Assembly (NCBI RefSeq): GCF_000423045.1
Contig: NZ_KE383971.1
Location: 10,092-74,091, forward strand
Reading direction: 5' to 3'
Source of the DNA: Christiangramia portivictoriae DSM 23547
GTDB lineage: Bacteria; Bacteroidota; Bacteroidia; Flavobacteriales; Flavobacteriaceae
Length of the DNA stretch: 64,000 nt
Part shown: positions 1 to 8,865 of the stretch, piece by piece
Layout of the letters: the number at the start of each line of letters is the position of its first letter
Numbering within the stretch: position 1 is the first letter of the stretch
Notes under the pieces: generated by a model
What the model was told of the DNA's origin: nothing
Database searches by the model: none
Seen by the model: the letters and a program-made list of their open reading frames with translations, nothing else
Made by a program: the position numbers and the translations under genes

Positions 1-1785
1 GGAACCTTAACAGTCAATGAAAACCCCGCACCGTCGGTAGATGATCAATCAGTCTGTGCAGGCGCTACCGCAAAATTTAGTACTGCAGATCTTGGAGATG
101 GTTTTACCTACCAGTGGTATCTGAATGATGTTGCTATCGATGGAGCAACCAATAAGGAATATACCACGGCAGCCTTAACACTGGCTGAAGACGGTGATAT
201 TTATAAAGTGATTGTGACCGATAAAAATAACCCGACCAATTGTACTGGAGATGATTTTGGAACCTTGTCTGTAAATGCAAACCCAGTGATTACAACAGAA
301 GAGCCGCAATTAACCTGTCAAGGTGAAAGACCGTCGATCAAGGTAACCTCCGATACAAATGGGCTCGAATTCAGGTTAGTTGTTAAAGGTCAATCTGGCG
401 TCGAGTTTACGGATTATCCAATTGATGGATATGACAATTTGAACTATGATACCTCCTATGTTCTGACTGCGAAATCTAAAACGGGTCCAGCATTCTGTGA
501 GACAGATTATGAATTTACCACACCAGTGGAGTTAGATATTCCATCCAGTGTCACTTTAATGGTGAACAGTCCTACTTGTGACTCCTATGATGGTTCTACA
601 TATTTTGGCAATATTCAGATTACGAATCATTTTCCAGGATATATGTACGCCGTGGTAATGCAGTCAACATTTGTTGACATCGAGAGTGTGCCGCCATCAG
701 CATATGCAAACTACGACTCAAGCAGCGGTTTAATTGCGAATATTGGAGTAGGTAATTATTATATCATTGCTAAGAGTCCCGATGAATGCCTGTCGGCAAT
801 TGCGCCTGCCATATTGATGACTCCAGATTGCCTAACCTGTGAAACGGCCTTCGCTAAAGATACAGCGAGCGCAGACGGCATGGATAGTTCCTATTGTTTT
901 ATTACAGAAAGCCCATTTGATGACAACGTGGATGTTCTTAACAGTGAAAGATGGGGTTGGACCAATGAATACAGTCTGTCAGAATATGTCACCTGGACAG
1001 AAAATGAGCCTTTGATTCTTAATCTATATGCAGCAGCAGGTCAATGTGATATATCGAAAGGAGCTCTAGCAGGTTATGTGAAAGTCTACTTTGTTGGAGA
1101 TCGTGATACAGGTGCTGGATCATTTAAAGTTGAATATATATCTAACGAGAGTGAATTAGGATGGCTTATCGAAGGCGCTCAATTCTATATAGGAGAAGAT
1201 CCTTACCCAAAGAACGGAAAAGGTAAAAATGCCGATGAGTTTACTGTAGCACCAGGAAAATATCCGTTTACGATAGATACAGATGCAACCAATCACGTAC
1301 TACTTGACGCTCTCGAATGCGATGGTGTAGATAAAATATATATTATTGCACATGCAGACGTATGTACGGCGAATTCTACTGAATATAAGGAGCAATTATG
1401 GACAGAAGCAGAAACTGAGTTCTTTGACATTGGACGTAAGAATAATACTATTGTATATGGTAGTACCTCGAAGGGTGGAAAACCTGAAGCATCATCTACC
1501 AGTACTTTCTTGACTGAAACATCAGATCCTCTATTTAGTGTGGCTCCGGTGCCATTCAGAGATGTGCTAAATATCGGATACTTGTTTGACTATACTTCAG
1601 ATGTGACGATCCAGGTGTTTGATCTTAATGGAAGATTACTCGCAACCTATAAAGATTCTGCGGTAAACTCTACCAGTATATCAAGCTTCAACGTGGATTT
1701 CAGAACGAAGTCGAATCAAATCTATATTGTGAGAATGACTACAGATCGTGAAATTTATACTGCCAAGATCATTGCAGCGAAATAA
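1..1785 (+). CDS. T9SS-secreted Ig-repeat protein, 3' part only (type A sorting domain)
   Basis: The reading frame is open from base 1, so this is the C-terminal ~594 residues of a larger cell-surface or secreted protein whose start lies outside the window. The visible part begins with an Ig/PKD-like repeat (QWYLND motif, then GTLSVNANP; the first line of the window has the matching GTLTVNENP), followed by a long domain with scattered cysteines (about residues 200-490). The last ~80 residues (FSVAPVPFRDVLNIGY ... IYIVRMTTDREIYTAKI) are a typical type A type IX secretion C-terminal domain: beta strands, a DLNGR turn and a YIVRM strand. It should be exported by Sec, then by T9SS, and cleaved by the PorU sortase. 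Ligand or enzymatic role cannot be told. It ends at a strong hairpin shared with the convergent acyl-CoA dehydrogenase gene. Confidence 0.85.
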   Translation, partial: GTLTVNENPAPSVDDQSVCAGATAKFSTADLGDGFTYQWYLNDVAIDGATNKEYTTAALTLAEDGDIYKVIVTDKNNPTNCTGDDFGTLSVNANPVITTEEPQLTCQGERPSIKVTSDTNGLEFRLVVKGQSGVEFTDYPIDGYDNLNYDTSYVLTAKSKTGPAFCETDYEFTTPVELDIPSSVTLMVNSPTCDSYDGSTYFGNIQITNHFPGYMYAVVMQSTFVDIESVPPSAYANYDSSSGLIANIGVGNYYIIAKSPDECLSAIAPAILMTPDCLTCETAFAKDTASADGMDSSYCFITESPFDDNVDVLNSERWGWTNEYSLSEYVTWTENEPLILNLYAAAGQCDISKGALAGYVKVYFVGDRDTGAGSFKVEYISNESELGWLIEGAQFYIGEDPYPKNGKGKNADEFTVAPGKYPFTIDTDATNHVLLDALECDGVDKIYIIAHADVCTANSTEYKEQLWTEAETEFFDIGRKNNTIVYGSTSKGGKPEASSTSTFLTETSDPLFSVAPVPFRDVLNIGYLFDYTSDVTIQVFDLNGRLLATYKDSAVNSTSISSFNVDFRTKSNQIYIVRMTTDREIYTAKIIAAK

Positions 1786-1810
1786 TTCTAATAATCGACC
1801 AAAAATAGAA

Positions 1811-1837
1811 AGAGCAGCCAGTTGGCTGCTCTTTTGC
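1811..1837. terminator. Hairpin terminator between convergent genes
   Basis: Perfect 10-bp stem AGAGCAGCCA/TGGCTGCTCT with a two-base loop, followed by TTTGCTTT on the + strand. It ends the T9SS protein transcript and probably also serves the opposing acyl-CoA dehydrogenase gene. Confidence 0.8.
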
Positions 1838-1858
1838 TTTATAAAAATTCCGAAGAAC

Positions 1859-3001
1859 TTAGTCCTTAAGTATACTTCTTGAGATCACAATTTTCTGAAT
1901 TTCAGAAGTTCCTTCGTAAATCTGAGTGATCTTTGCGTCTCTCATTAAACGTTCTACGTGATATTCCTTTACATATCCATTTCCTCCGTGAACCTGAACG
2001 GCTTCCACAGTTACATCCATCGCGGTTTTTGAGGCGTGAAGTTTTGCCATGGCACCTGAAAGATCATAGTTTTCTCCCTGATCCTTGTCCCATGCTGCTT
2101 TCATAACCAGGTGACGTGCCGCCTCGATTTGAGTATGCATGTCTGCAAGTTTGAAGGCGATCGCCTGGTGATTGCAAATTTCAGTTCCAAAAGCCTTACG
2201 TTGCTTAGAGTAATCTTTAGCCAGCTCATAAGCTCCTGCTGCAATTCCAAGTGCCTGAGCTGCAATTCCAATTCTTCCTCCAGAAAGAGTTTTCATCGCA
2301 AATTTAAACCCGAAGCCATCTTCGCCAATTCTATTTTCTTTAGGGACCTTTACATCGTTAAAATTCAAAGAATGTGTGTCACTTCCTCTAATTCCTAACT
2401 TCTGTTCTTTTGGACCTATTTCAAATCCTTCAAAATCTTTTTCAACGATAAAAGCGTTGATCCCTTTATGTTTTTTCTCCTTATCGGTTTGTGCGATCAC
2501 TAAATAATAGTCGGCTGAACTACCATTGGTGATCCAGTTTTTAGTACCGTTTAGAATGTAATGATCTCCTTTATCTATTGCTGTAGTTCTTTGTGAAGTT
2601 GCATCGCTTCCCGCTTCTGGTTCAGAAAGACAGAACGCTCCCAGTTTTTCACCGGTAGTAAGCTTGGAAAGATATTTCTTTTTCTGCTCTTCACTTCCAA
2701 AGGTGTCAAGCCCCCAGCAAACCAAAGAGTTGTTTACAGATACCATGACTGAAGCTGAAGCATCGATCTTGGAAAGTTCTTCCATTGCCAGTACGTATGA
2801 AATGGTATCCATTCCACCACCGCCATACTCTGGTGATGCCATCATTCCAAGGAAACCAAGTTCACCCATCTTTTTGATAAGCTCCTTCGGAAATTCCTGC
2901 TTCTCATCTCTCTCGATAACACCCGGCAAAAGCTCCTGCTTTGCAAAATCACGGGCGGCATCACGTATCATTATATGTTCTTCGGTAAGTTTAAAATCCA
3001 T
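1859..3001 (-). CDS. Acyl-CoA dehydrogenase (short-chain type)
   Basis: FAD-dependent oxidation of a short or branched acyl-CoA to the enoyl-CoA, passing electrons to an electron-transfer flavoprotein. The 380-residue length is normal for the family. Family signatures are visible: the FAD-binding AFCLSEPEAGSD (about residues 122-133), WITNGS (about 156-161), the R-KAFG region near 270, and the C-terminal IYEGTSEIQ whose Glu (about residue 363) is the catalytic base in short-chain enzymes. The start is the ATG at 3001, 37 bases after a TATCTTTG promoter box, so it is monocistronic. Butyryl-CoA-like specificity is a guess; isovaleryl- or glutaryl-type substrates cannot be excluded from sequence reading alone. 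Confidence 0.9.
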   Translation of the reverse strand: MDFKLTEEHIMIRDAARDFAKQELLPGVIERDEKQEFPKELIKKMGELGFLGMMASPEYGGGGMDTISYVLAMEELSKIDASASVMVSVNNSLVCWGLDTFGSEEQKKKYLSKLTTGEKLGAFCLSEPEAGSDATSQRTTAIDKGDHYILNGTKNWITNGSSADYYLVIAQTDKEKKHKGINAFIVEKDFEGFEIGPKEQKLGIRGSDTHSLNFNDVKVPKENRIGEDGFGFKFAMKTLSGGRIGIAAQALGIAAGAYELAKDYSKQRKAFGTEICNHQAIAFKLADMHTQIEAARHLVMKAAWDKDQGENYDLSGAMAKLHASKTAMDVTVEAVQVHGGNGYVKEYHVERLMRDAKITQIYEGTSEIQKIVISRSILKD

Positions 3002-3038
3002 TTGAAAAGAAATTTATAAAAAACTGATTTTTGGTGGG

Positions 3039-3069
3039 CAAAGATAGCTTTTTGGTATCTATAATTCAA
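3039..3069 (-). promoter_or_regulatory. Bacteroidota-type promoter of the acyl-CoA dehydrogenase gene
   Basis: On the minus strand TTG (3067-3069) is followed after 20 bases by TATCTTTG (3039-3046), matching the TTG-N19/20-TAnnTTTG consensus of Bacteroidota sigma factor ABfA. It sits 37 bases before the ATG. Confidence 0.6.
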
Positions 3070-3093
3070 TTGATATTAAGTATTTTTACGAAT

Positions 3094-4158
3094 ATGAAAA
3101 AAAGCGAGTACAGGTTACTTGGAATCATGTCTGGCACCTCTCTGGATGGAATCGATCTCGTTTTTACTGAATTGAACTTCAGCAACGCTACGAGCTTCAA
3201 AATCATCTATGCTGAAACTGTTTCTTATTCTGAAGAATGGCAGCAAAGACTGAAGCACTCTTCACGTCTCAAGCCAGCTGAATTGAATGAATTGGACCAG
3301 GAATATACTAAATATCTTTCCGAAGTAATTCTGAAGTTTATCGCTAAGTATGATATTGATCTTCTGGATGCGATCTGTAGTCATGGTCATACGGTAAAGC
3401 ACCGCCCAGACAGGGGTTTGACCTTCCAGATCGGCAATTTACCAAGGCTTTCCAGTTTAACCGGTGTTCCTGTGGTTTGCGATTTTCGCGTGCAGGATGT
3501 GGAACTTGGTGGACAGGGCGCTCCGCTGGTTCCTATAGGTGATCGCATTCTATTTAGCGACTATCAGTATTGTATCAATTTAGGAGGTTTTGCTAATATT
3601 TCCGAAGAAGTAGAGGGCAGTAGAATCGCTTATGATATATGTGCGGTTAACACCGTGCTGAATCACTATACTCGCAGTATTGGAAAGGATTTTGACGATG
3701 ATGGAAACCTCGCCAGGACTGGTAAAGTAAATATTGAACTACTCGGCAAACTCAATGCACTCAAGTATTTTCAGCAAATGCCTCCCAAATCTCTGGGTAT
3801 TGAATGGGTCGATAAATATGTCTTGCCATTAATAGATTCTTACTCCCGGGAAGTCTCAGATATTCTTCGAACTTTTGTGGAGCATATTGCTATGCAGATC
3901 GCTGCATGTTTAGAAACTTCTTCAACTTCGGAAATATTGCTGACTGGTGGCGGTGCCTTTAATAGCTTTCTAGTGGAAAGATTGAGGGCACATTCAACGT
4001 GTCGATTTATTCTTCCGAAGAAAGAGATCATACATTTTAAAGAGGCTTTGATATTCGCACTTCTTGGCGCGCTAAAATTGAGAGGAGAAATCAATGTGCT
4101 GGCATCGGTAACGGGTGCCAAAATGGATCATTCCTCAGGACGTATCTATGAACCCTGA
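3094..4158 (+). CDS. anmK: Anhydro-N-acetylmuramic acid kinase AnmK
   Basis: Phosphorylates and opens 1,6-anhydro-N-acetylmuramic acid released from peptidoglycan turnover, giving MurNAc-6-phosphate in the cytosol. The N-terminus has the hallmark GIMSGTSLDGID, the middle has GGQGAPLVPIGD and INLGGFANIS, and the C-terminal half has LLTGGGAFNSFL, the ASKHA-fold nucleotide-binding signatures of AnmK. I chose the ATG at 3094 (354 residues): an upstream TTG at 3031 in frame would add 21 residues not seen in the family and would overlap the promoter of the divergent dehydrogenase. It stands alone, with the next gene 65 bases downstream carrying its own promoter box. Together with mpl at 49.6 kb it points to active murein recycling. 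Confidence 0.93.
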   Translation: MKKSEYRLLGIMSGTSLDGIDLVFTELNFSNATSFKIIYAETVSYSEEWQQRLKHSSRLKPAELNELDQEYTKYLSEVILKFIAKYDIDLLDAICSHGHTVKHRPDRGLTFQIGNLPRLSSLTGVPVVCDFRVQDVELGGQGAPLVPIGDRILFSDYQYCINLGGFANISEEVEGSRIAYDICAVNTVLNHYTRSIGKDFDDDGNLARTGKVNIELLGKLNALKYFQQMPPKSLGIEWVDKYVLPLIDSYSREVSDILRTFVEHIAMQIAACLETSSTSEILLTGGGAFNSFLVERLRAHSTCRFILPKKEIIHFKEALIFALLGALKLRGEINVLASVTGAKMDHSSGRIYEP

Positions 4159-4197
4159 ATATTTTATCAAATTCGGAATAGAGCCTGCTTAGTTTTT

Positions 4198-4205
4198 TAT
4201 ATTTG
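4198..4205 (+). promoter_or_regulatory. TAnnTTTG promoter box before the Glu/Leu dehydrogenase gene
   Basis: TATATTTG lies 18 bases before the ATG at 4224, which implies a leader of only about 12 bases. No clear TTG -33 element is visible upstream. Confidence 0.5.
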
Positions 4206-4223
4206 CTTCAAAATAATCCAAAA

Positions 4224-5450
4224 ATGAAAGAATTACTCAAAGTATACGAGAATAAAGAGCCTGAGATTGTATTTAACTGGAAAGATTCAGAAACAGATGC
4301 TGAAGGCTGGACGGTGATCAATTCTCTTCGTGGAGGAGCTGCTGGAGGTGGTACCAGAATGCGTGTGGGACTGGATCAAAATGAAGTGCTTTCGCTGGCA
4401 AAAACCATGGAAGTGAAATTTACGGTTTCCGGCCCTCCAATTGGAGGAGCAAAATCGGGAATCAACTTTGACCCGTCAGATCCTCGTAAAAAAGGTGTTC
4501 TGGAGCGCTGGTATAAAGCAGTCTCGCCATTACTGAAAAGCTATTATGGAACCGGGGGTGATCTTAATGTCGATGAAATCAATGAAGTTATTCCGATCAC
4601 AGAAGATTGTGGGGTATGGCATCCGCAGGAAGGTGTTTTCAATGGGCATTTTCAACCTACGGAAGCTGATAAGATCAATAGAATAGGGCAATTAAGACAG
4701 GGTGTGATCAAAGTTCTGGAAAACACCAACTTCTCTCCAGATATTAGCAGAAAATATACGGTGGCAGATATGATCACCGGATATGGTGTTGCAGAAGCCG
4801 TTCGCCATTTCTATGATATCTATGGTGGTGACATTAAAGGAAAGCGTGCAATCGTGCAGGGGTTTGGGAATGTTGGATCTGCTGCAGCCTATTACCTGTC
4901 ACAAATGGGTGCGAAGATCGTAGGGATCATCGATAGAGCAGGCGGTCTTATCAATGAAGAAGGATTCAGCTTTGAAGAGATTCAGCAAATGTTCCTGGAT
5001 AAAGATGGAAACGCGTTGCGCCATGATAAGTTAATTCCTTTTGAAGAAGTGAATGAGAAAGTATGGAAGCTTGATGCAGAGATCTTTGCTCCCTGTGCAG
5101 CGTCGAGATTGATTTCCAAGCAGCAGATCAGTGACCTGATCGATACCAAACTTGAAGTGATCTCCTGTGGAGCAAATGTTCCGTTTGCAGATAAAGAGAT
5201 CTTTTTTGGTCCTATAATGGAATATACCGATGAGCGAGTAAGTCTTATTCCAGATTTTATTTCCAACTGCGGGATGGCCAGAGTCTTCGCGTACTTTATG
5301 GAAAGAAGGGTTCAAATGACCGATGAGGCGATCTTTAATGATACGTCCATGACAATCAAGAATGCCATTCAGAATACTTTCAATAACAATAGCAGTAAGA
5401 CCAATATTAGCAGAACAGCCTTTGAAGTTGCTCTGAAACAGCTTGTTTAA
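4224..5450 (+). CDS. Glu/Leu/Phe/Val family amino acid dehydrogenase
   Basis: NAD(P)-dependent oxidative deamination of an amino acid to its 2-oxo acid. The 408-residue protein shows the family order: substrate domain with GGAAGGGTRMR (about 38-47), the catalytic lysine in GPPIGGAKSGI (about K77) and GTGGDLNVDE with the second catalytic acid, then a Rossmann domain with VQGFGNVGSAA near residue 215. I use the ATG at 4224 rather than the in-frame TTG at 4203, since that TTG lies inside the promoter box. Whether glutamate or a branched-chain amino acid is the substrate is not decided by the motifs; the length is shorter than classical hexameric GdhA (~445) and longer than leucine dehydrogenase (~365). 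Confidence 0.88.
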   Translation: MKELLKVYENKEPEIVFNWKDSETDAEGWTVINSLRGGAAGGGTRMRVGLDQNEVLSLAKTMEVKFTVSGPPIGGAKSGINFDPSDPRKKGVLERWYKAVSPLLKSYYGTGGDLNVDEINEVIPITEDCGVWHPQEGVFNGHFQPTEADKINRIGQLRQGVIKVLENTNFSPDISRKYTVADMITGYGVAEAVRHFYDIYGGDIKGKRAIVQGFGNVGSAAAYYLSQMGAKIVGIIDRAGGLINEEGFSFEEIQQMFLDKDGNALRHDKLIPFEEVNEKVWKLDAEIFAPCAASRLISKQQISDLIDTKLEVISCGANVPFADKEIFFGPIMEYTDERVSLIPDFISNCGMARVFAYFMERRVQMTDEAIFNDTSMTIKNAIQNTFNNNSSKTNISRTAFEVALKQLV

Positions 5451-5471
5451 AAGTTTGTGCAAATAATTTGA

Positions 5472-5499
5472 AAAAGCCCGTGAAAGCGGGCTTTTCTTT
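5472..5499 (+). terminator. Rho-independent terminator after the dehydrogenase gene
   Basis: Nine-base-pair stem AAAAGCCCG/CGGGCTTTT with loop TGAAAG, followed by CTTTA; 21 bases after the stop codon. Confidence 0.85.
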
Positions 5500-5563
5500 A
5501 TTTAAATTTGATTTACAATTTAAAGCGCGATAGCACGTTACATTACAAAACCCAATTATACAT

Positions 5564-6265
5564 ATGCTTAATTTTTTTCAGCAGGACGAGGTGGCAGATG
5601 CTGCACAGGCAGCAGAACCGGTCGTAGAGGAGAAGACTCTTTCCTTATTTGATTTGATGTTTAGCGGAGGTCTTGGTGGCCAGATCATCATCATCATTTT
5701 ATTTATCTTATTATTTGCGGCAGTTTATATCTATTTTGAAAGATTGTTCGCTATCAAAGCGGCCAGCAGGGTGGATAAAAACTTTATGCTCCAGATCAAG
5801 GATAGCGTACAAAGTGGTAACATTGAATCTGCAAAAATTCGTTGCGCTCAAAGCGATTCTCCGGTGGCGAGATTGACTGAAAAAGGAATTTCAAGAATTG
5901 GGAGTCCGTTGGAAGATATCAATACGGCTATAGAAAACGCAGGAAGACTGGAAGTTTACAAGCTTGAAAAAAATGTAAGTATTCTGGCAACTGTTGCCGG
6001 AGCTGCACCTATGATTGGTTTTCTTGGAACCGTAATTGGTATGGTGCTTGCTTTCCATGAACTGGCTACAAGTAGTGGGCAGGCTCAAATGGGTGCGCTT
6101 GCAGAAGGTATCTATACTGCAATGACCACAACAGTGGCTGGTCTTATAGTTGGTATTATAGCTTATATTGGCTACAATCACCTGGTGGTAAAGACAGATA
6201 AAGTAGTCCACCAGATGGAAGCAACCGCGGTTGATTTTCTTGACCTGTTAAACGAACCGGCTTAA
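5564..6265 (+). CDS. exbB: ExbB-like MotA/TolQ/ExbB proton channel protein
   Basis: Inner-membrane proton-channel subunit that energises TonB. The 233 residues hold three hydrophobic segments: about 38-60 (IIIIILFILLFAAVYIYF), about 140-165 (VSILATVAGAAPMIGFLGTVIGM) and about 180-202, the standard ExbB/TolQ topology with a cytoplasmic loop between the first and second. The GAAPMIGFLGTVIGM helix is the signature. The N-terminus carries an acidic stretch (VADAAQAAEPVVEEK) before the first helix. It is first in a four-gene operon; exbD follows after one base. TolQ or a GldL-like role is less likely given the TonB-like third gene. Confidence 0.9.
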   Translation: MLNFFQQDEVADAAQAAEPVVEEKTLSLFDLMFSGGLGGQIIIIILFILLFAAVYIYFERLFAIKAASRVDKNFMLQIKDSVQSGNIESAKIRCAQSDSPVARLTEKGISRIGSPLEDINTAIENAGRLEVYKLEKNVSILATVAGAAPMIGFLGTVIGMVLAFHELATSSGQAQMGALAEGIYTAMTTTVAGLIVGIIAYIGYNHLVVKTDKVVHQMEATAVDFLDLLNEPA

Positions 6266-6266
6266 T

Positions 6267-6659
6267 ATGAATTTAAGAGGTAGAAATAAAGTAAGTCCGG
6301 AATTTAGTATGAGTTCGATGACCGATGTGGTTTTTCTACTCCTCATATTTTTTATGCTAACGTCACCTGTGATCACTCCCGAAGCGCTGGATCTTATCTT
6401 GCCTAAGGCAAAGGGTAAGACTACCAGTCAGCAAACACTATCTGTGAGCATCACGAAAGATCTGCAGTTTTATATTAACAGTGAACGTATAAGCAGTAGC
6501 GCGCTTGAGTCCACGCTTAAAACGAAACTTGCTGGAGAAGAAAATCCAACGATCATTTTACGGGCAGAGGAGGGTGTTCCCATTGAGAAAGCTGTAAATG
6601 TAATGGATATTGCCAATCGTAATAGCTATAAGATCGTCTTAGCAGTAAAACCTGAATAG
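6267..6659 (+). CDS. exbD: ExbD-like biopolymer transport protein
   Basis: Partner of ExbB. The 130 residues comprise a short cytoplasmic N-terminus, one transmembrane helix (about 15-38) opening with the conserved membrane aspartate in SSMTDVVFLLLIFFML, and a periplasmic domain. The helix aspartate is the proton-carrying residue in ExbD/TolR. It starts one base after exbB stops and ends three bases before the tonB-like gene, so the three are translated as one unit. Confidence 0.9.
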   Translation: MNLRGRNKVSPEFSMSSMTDVVFLLLIFFMLTSPVITPEALDLILPKAKGKTTSQQTLSVSITKDLQFYINSERISSSALESTLKTKLAGEENPTIILRAEEGVPIEKAVNVMDIANRNSYKIVLAVKPE

Positions 6660-6662
6660 AGA

Positions 6663-7487
6663 ATGTCGATGCTGGAAACCAAACACGAGAAGAAGTCATT
6701 TACCATCACGGTAGTATTACATGTGCTGCTTATTCTTCTGTTGATTTTCTTCGGAATGACGTATCTGGATCCGCCGCCTGAAAACGGGATCGCGATCAAT
6801 TTTGGTACTTCGGAAGTTGGATCTGGCGACAAACAGCCTACTGAACCGGTAAAGTCTGCACCGAAACAGGCAGCAGCTCAGCCGGTGGAGTCTGAACCGG
6901 TGATCGAAAAGGAAGTTGTGACCCAGGAAATTGAAGAAGCTCCGGTGATCGAAAAGAGGAAAAAACAACCTACGCCTGTAAAAACAAAACAACCGGAGCC
7001 TCCAAAGGAAGAGCCAAAGCCAGTTAAGAAACCAGAGCCGAAACCAGATAAATCCACTAATGATGCATTGAGTAGTATCTTAAATGGTCCTGAAAGATCT
7101 GGAACTGCTACTGGCGGTGAAGGTAACGACAACCAGGCGGGAGACAAGGGGAGTCCAGATGGTGATCCAAATGCCAGTTCTTATTACGGCCAGGGATCAG
7201 GGCTGGATGGTGATGGAAATTACAGGCTGGGAGGAAGAAAAGCATTGAATAAGGAAAAATTTGTACAGGACTGCAATGAATCTGGAATTGTAGTGGTGAA
7301 GATCGTGGTAGATCAAACGGGTCGTGTTGTAAGTGCTCAGCCTGGGATGAAAGGCACTACCAATAGTGCAGCCTGTTTAACAGGCCCGGCTAAGAGAGCT
7401 GCGCTGGCTACCAGGTTCAACAGTGATTCCAATGCACCTTCCAAACAGGTTGGAACCATTATTTATAACTTTAAACTTACCGAATAA
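6663..7487 (+). CDS. TonB-like energy transducer
   Basis: 274 residues: short cytoplasmic start, one transmembrane helix (about 14-33, TITVVLHVLLILLLIFFGM), a long Pro/Lys/Glu-rich spacer (about 55-140, with repeated KPEPKP-type motifs) able to span the periplasm, a Gly-rich linker and a C-terminal domain ending in IIYNFKLTE that resembles TonB C-termini (VVKIVVDQTGRV strand). It should couple ExbBD to outer-membrane receptors such as the SusC at the window's end, though which receptors it serves is unknown. Cys residues in the C-terminal domain (DCNESG and AACLTG) are worth noting. The gene overlaps nothing but abuts folC with no spacer. Confidence 0.85.
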   Translation: MSMLETKHEKKSFTITVVLHVLLILLLIFFGMTYLDPPPENGIAINFGTSEVGSGDKQPTEPVKSAPKQAAAQPVESEPVIEKEVVTQEIEEAPVIEKRKKQPTPVKTKQPEPPKEEPKPVKKPEPKPDKSTNDALSSILNGPERSGTATGGEGNDNQAGDKGSPDGDPNASSYYGQGSGLDGDGNYRLGGRKALNKEKFVQDCNESGIVVVKIVVDQTGRVVSAQPGMKGTTNSAACLTGPAKRAALATRFNSDSNAPSKQVGTIIYNFKLTE

Positions 7488-8708
7488 TTGAAATCCTATC
7501 AGGAAACCCTGGAGTGGATGTTTCAGCAATTACCCATGTATCAGCGGGTAGGTAAAAGCGCGTTTAAAAAGGATCTTTCCAATACGCTTAGACTTGCAGA
7601 ACACCTTGGTCATCCAGAAAATAAATTCCGTAGTATCCACGTTGCCGGAACAAATGGTAAAGGTTCGGTAAGCCATATGCTGGCTTCGGTATTTCAGGAA
7701 GCGGGATACAAAACAGGGCTTTATACGTCGCCGCACCTCAAGGATTTCAGAGAGCGAATTAGAATTAATGGTGAGGTGATTTCAGAAGAAGAAGTGGTTG
7801 ATTTTATTGAAGAGAATCAGGACTTTCTTGAAAGCAACCAACTCAGTTTTTTTGAAATGACCGTGGGAATGGCCTTAGATTATTTTGCAAAAAGCGAAGT
7901 GGACATTGCGATCATTGAGACTGGGCTTGGAGGACGTCTGGATTCCACGAATATTATCACTCCCCAATTATCTGTCATCACCAATATTGGTCTGGACCAT
8001 ACTGCATTTCTGGGAACAGATCTGCCCGCAATCGCTTCAGAAAAGGCTGGGATCATTAAAAATTCAGTGCCAGTGGTGATTGGAGAAAAACATGAAGCAA
8101 CCATGCCTGTTTTTAAGGCAAAAGCTGCTGAGATGAATTCTAGTCTTTACTTTGCTGAAGACTTCCAATTTTCCAGCATTAAATCTGACCTTATAGGAAC
8201 TTATCAGAAGTACAACAAAGGGACAGCTTTAGCTAGCATAGAAGTGCTTCAAGCTCTGGGGTGGAAGATCGCTTCTGAAGATATAATTGATGGTCTATCT
8301 AAAGTACAGAATAATACAGGCTTGAGAGGGAGATGGGAGATCTTAGGCAGCGATCCTAAGATCATTTGTGATACTGCGCATAACGCTGAAGGGCTGAAGC
8401 TGGTGTTAGATCAACTTCAGCAGGAAAGTTTCAGTAAATTACACATAGTTCTAGGAGTTGTCAACGACAAAGATCTAAACTCTATTCTGCCCTTATTTCC
8501 AAAGCAAGCGAATTATTACTTCGCGAAGCCAGATGTGCCCAGGGGAATGTCTGCTGAAATCCTGCAGAATGAAAGCTTAAAGTTTGGCCTGAGCGGTAGT
8601 GCGTATATCTCGATTTCTGAAGCATTTGATGCCGCCCGCCAAAACGCTGAAACCAGGGATCTTATTTATATTGGAGGCAGTAATTTTACCGTTGCTGAAG
8701 TTCTATAG
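7488..8708 (+). CDS. folC: Folylpolyglutamate synthase / dihydrofolate synthase FolC
   Basis: Adds glutamates to folates (and dihydropteroate to dihydrofolate). The 406-residue Mur-ligase-fold protein has the P-loop AGTNGKGSVSHM (about 53-64), the folate loop YTSPHL, FFEMTVGMAL and IETGLGGRLDSTN. The start is a TTG that directly follows the TAA stop of the tonB-like gene; the next in-frame ATG (7518, codon 11) would remove the MKSYQETLEW start that resembles family N-termini. The zero-base junction suggests termination-reinitiation coupling. Placement of a cytosolic folate enzyme after three TonB-system genes is not functionally explained. Confidence 0.92.
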   Translation: MKSYQETLEWMFQQLPMYQRVGKSAFKKDLSNTLRLAEHLGHPENKFRSIHVAGTNGKGSVSHMLASVFQEAGYKTGLYTSPHLKDFRERIRINGEVISEEEVVDFIEENQDFLESNQLSFFEMTVGMALDYFAKSEVDIAIIETGLGGRLDSTNIITPQLSVITNIGLDHTAFLGTDLPAIASEKAGIIKNSVPVVIGEKHEATMPVFKAKAAEMNSSLYFAEDFQFSSIKSDLIGTYQKYNKGTALASIEVLQALGWKIASEDIIDGLSKVQNNTGLRGRWEILGSDPKIICDTAHNAEGLKLVLDQLQQESFSKLHIVLGVVNDKDLNSILPLFPKQANYYFAKPDVPRGMSAEILQNESLKFGLSGSAYISISEAFDAARQNAETRDLIYIGGSNFTVAEVL

Positions 8709-8741
8709 ACTAATGATAATGCGTTAGTTAACATTTATTTG

Positions 8742-8768
8742 TATCTTTAGAAGACTCTGTGATAGAGC
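8742..8768 (+). promoter_or_regulatory. Possible promoter and left inverted-repeat arm upstream of the secreted protein
   Basis: TATCTTTA (8742-8749, one mismatch to TAnnTTTG) is followed at 8757-8768 by CTGTGATAGAGC, whose exact reverse complement occurs at 9720-9731 after the gene. The remaining gap to the ATG at 8866 shows no other structure I can name. The promoter call is weak. Confidence 0.3.
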
Positions 8769-8865
8769 GCTGCCCTATTTCTGAAATATCCTACAGGCTA
8801 TTATAACTCCAATCCTACATTGGGCTAACCATTTTACTGTGTTTTAATAACTAAAACTCGACAAA

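Noticed and set aside
3031-3093. Upstream TTG start for anmK adding 21 residues
   Set aside because: The added part is hydrophobic and foreign to the family, and it overlaps the divergent dehydrogenase promoter. The ATG at 3094 fits the known AnmK N-terminus.
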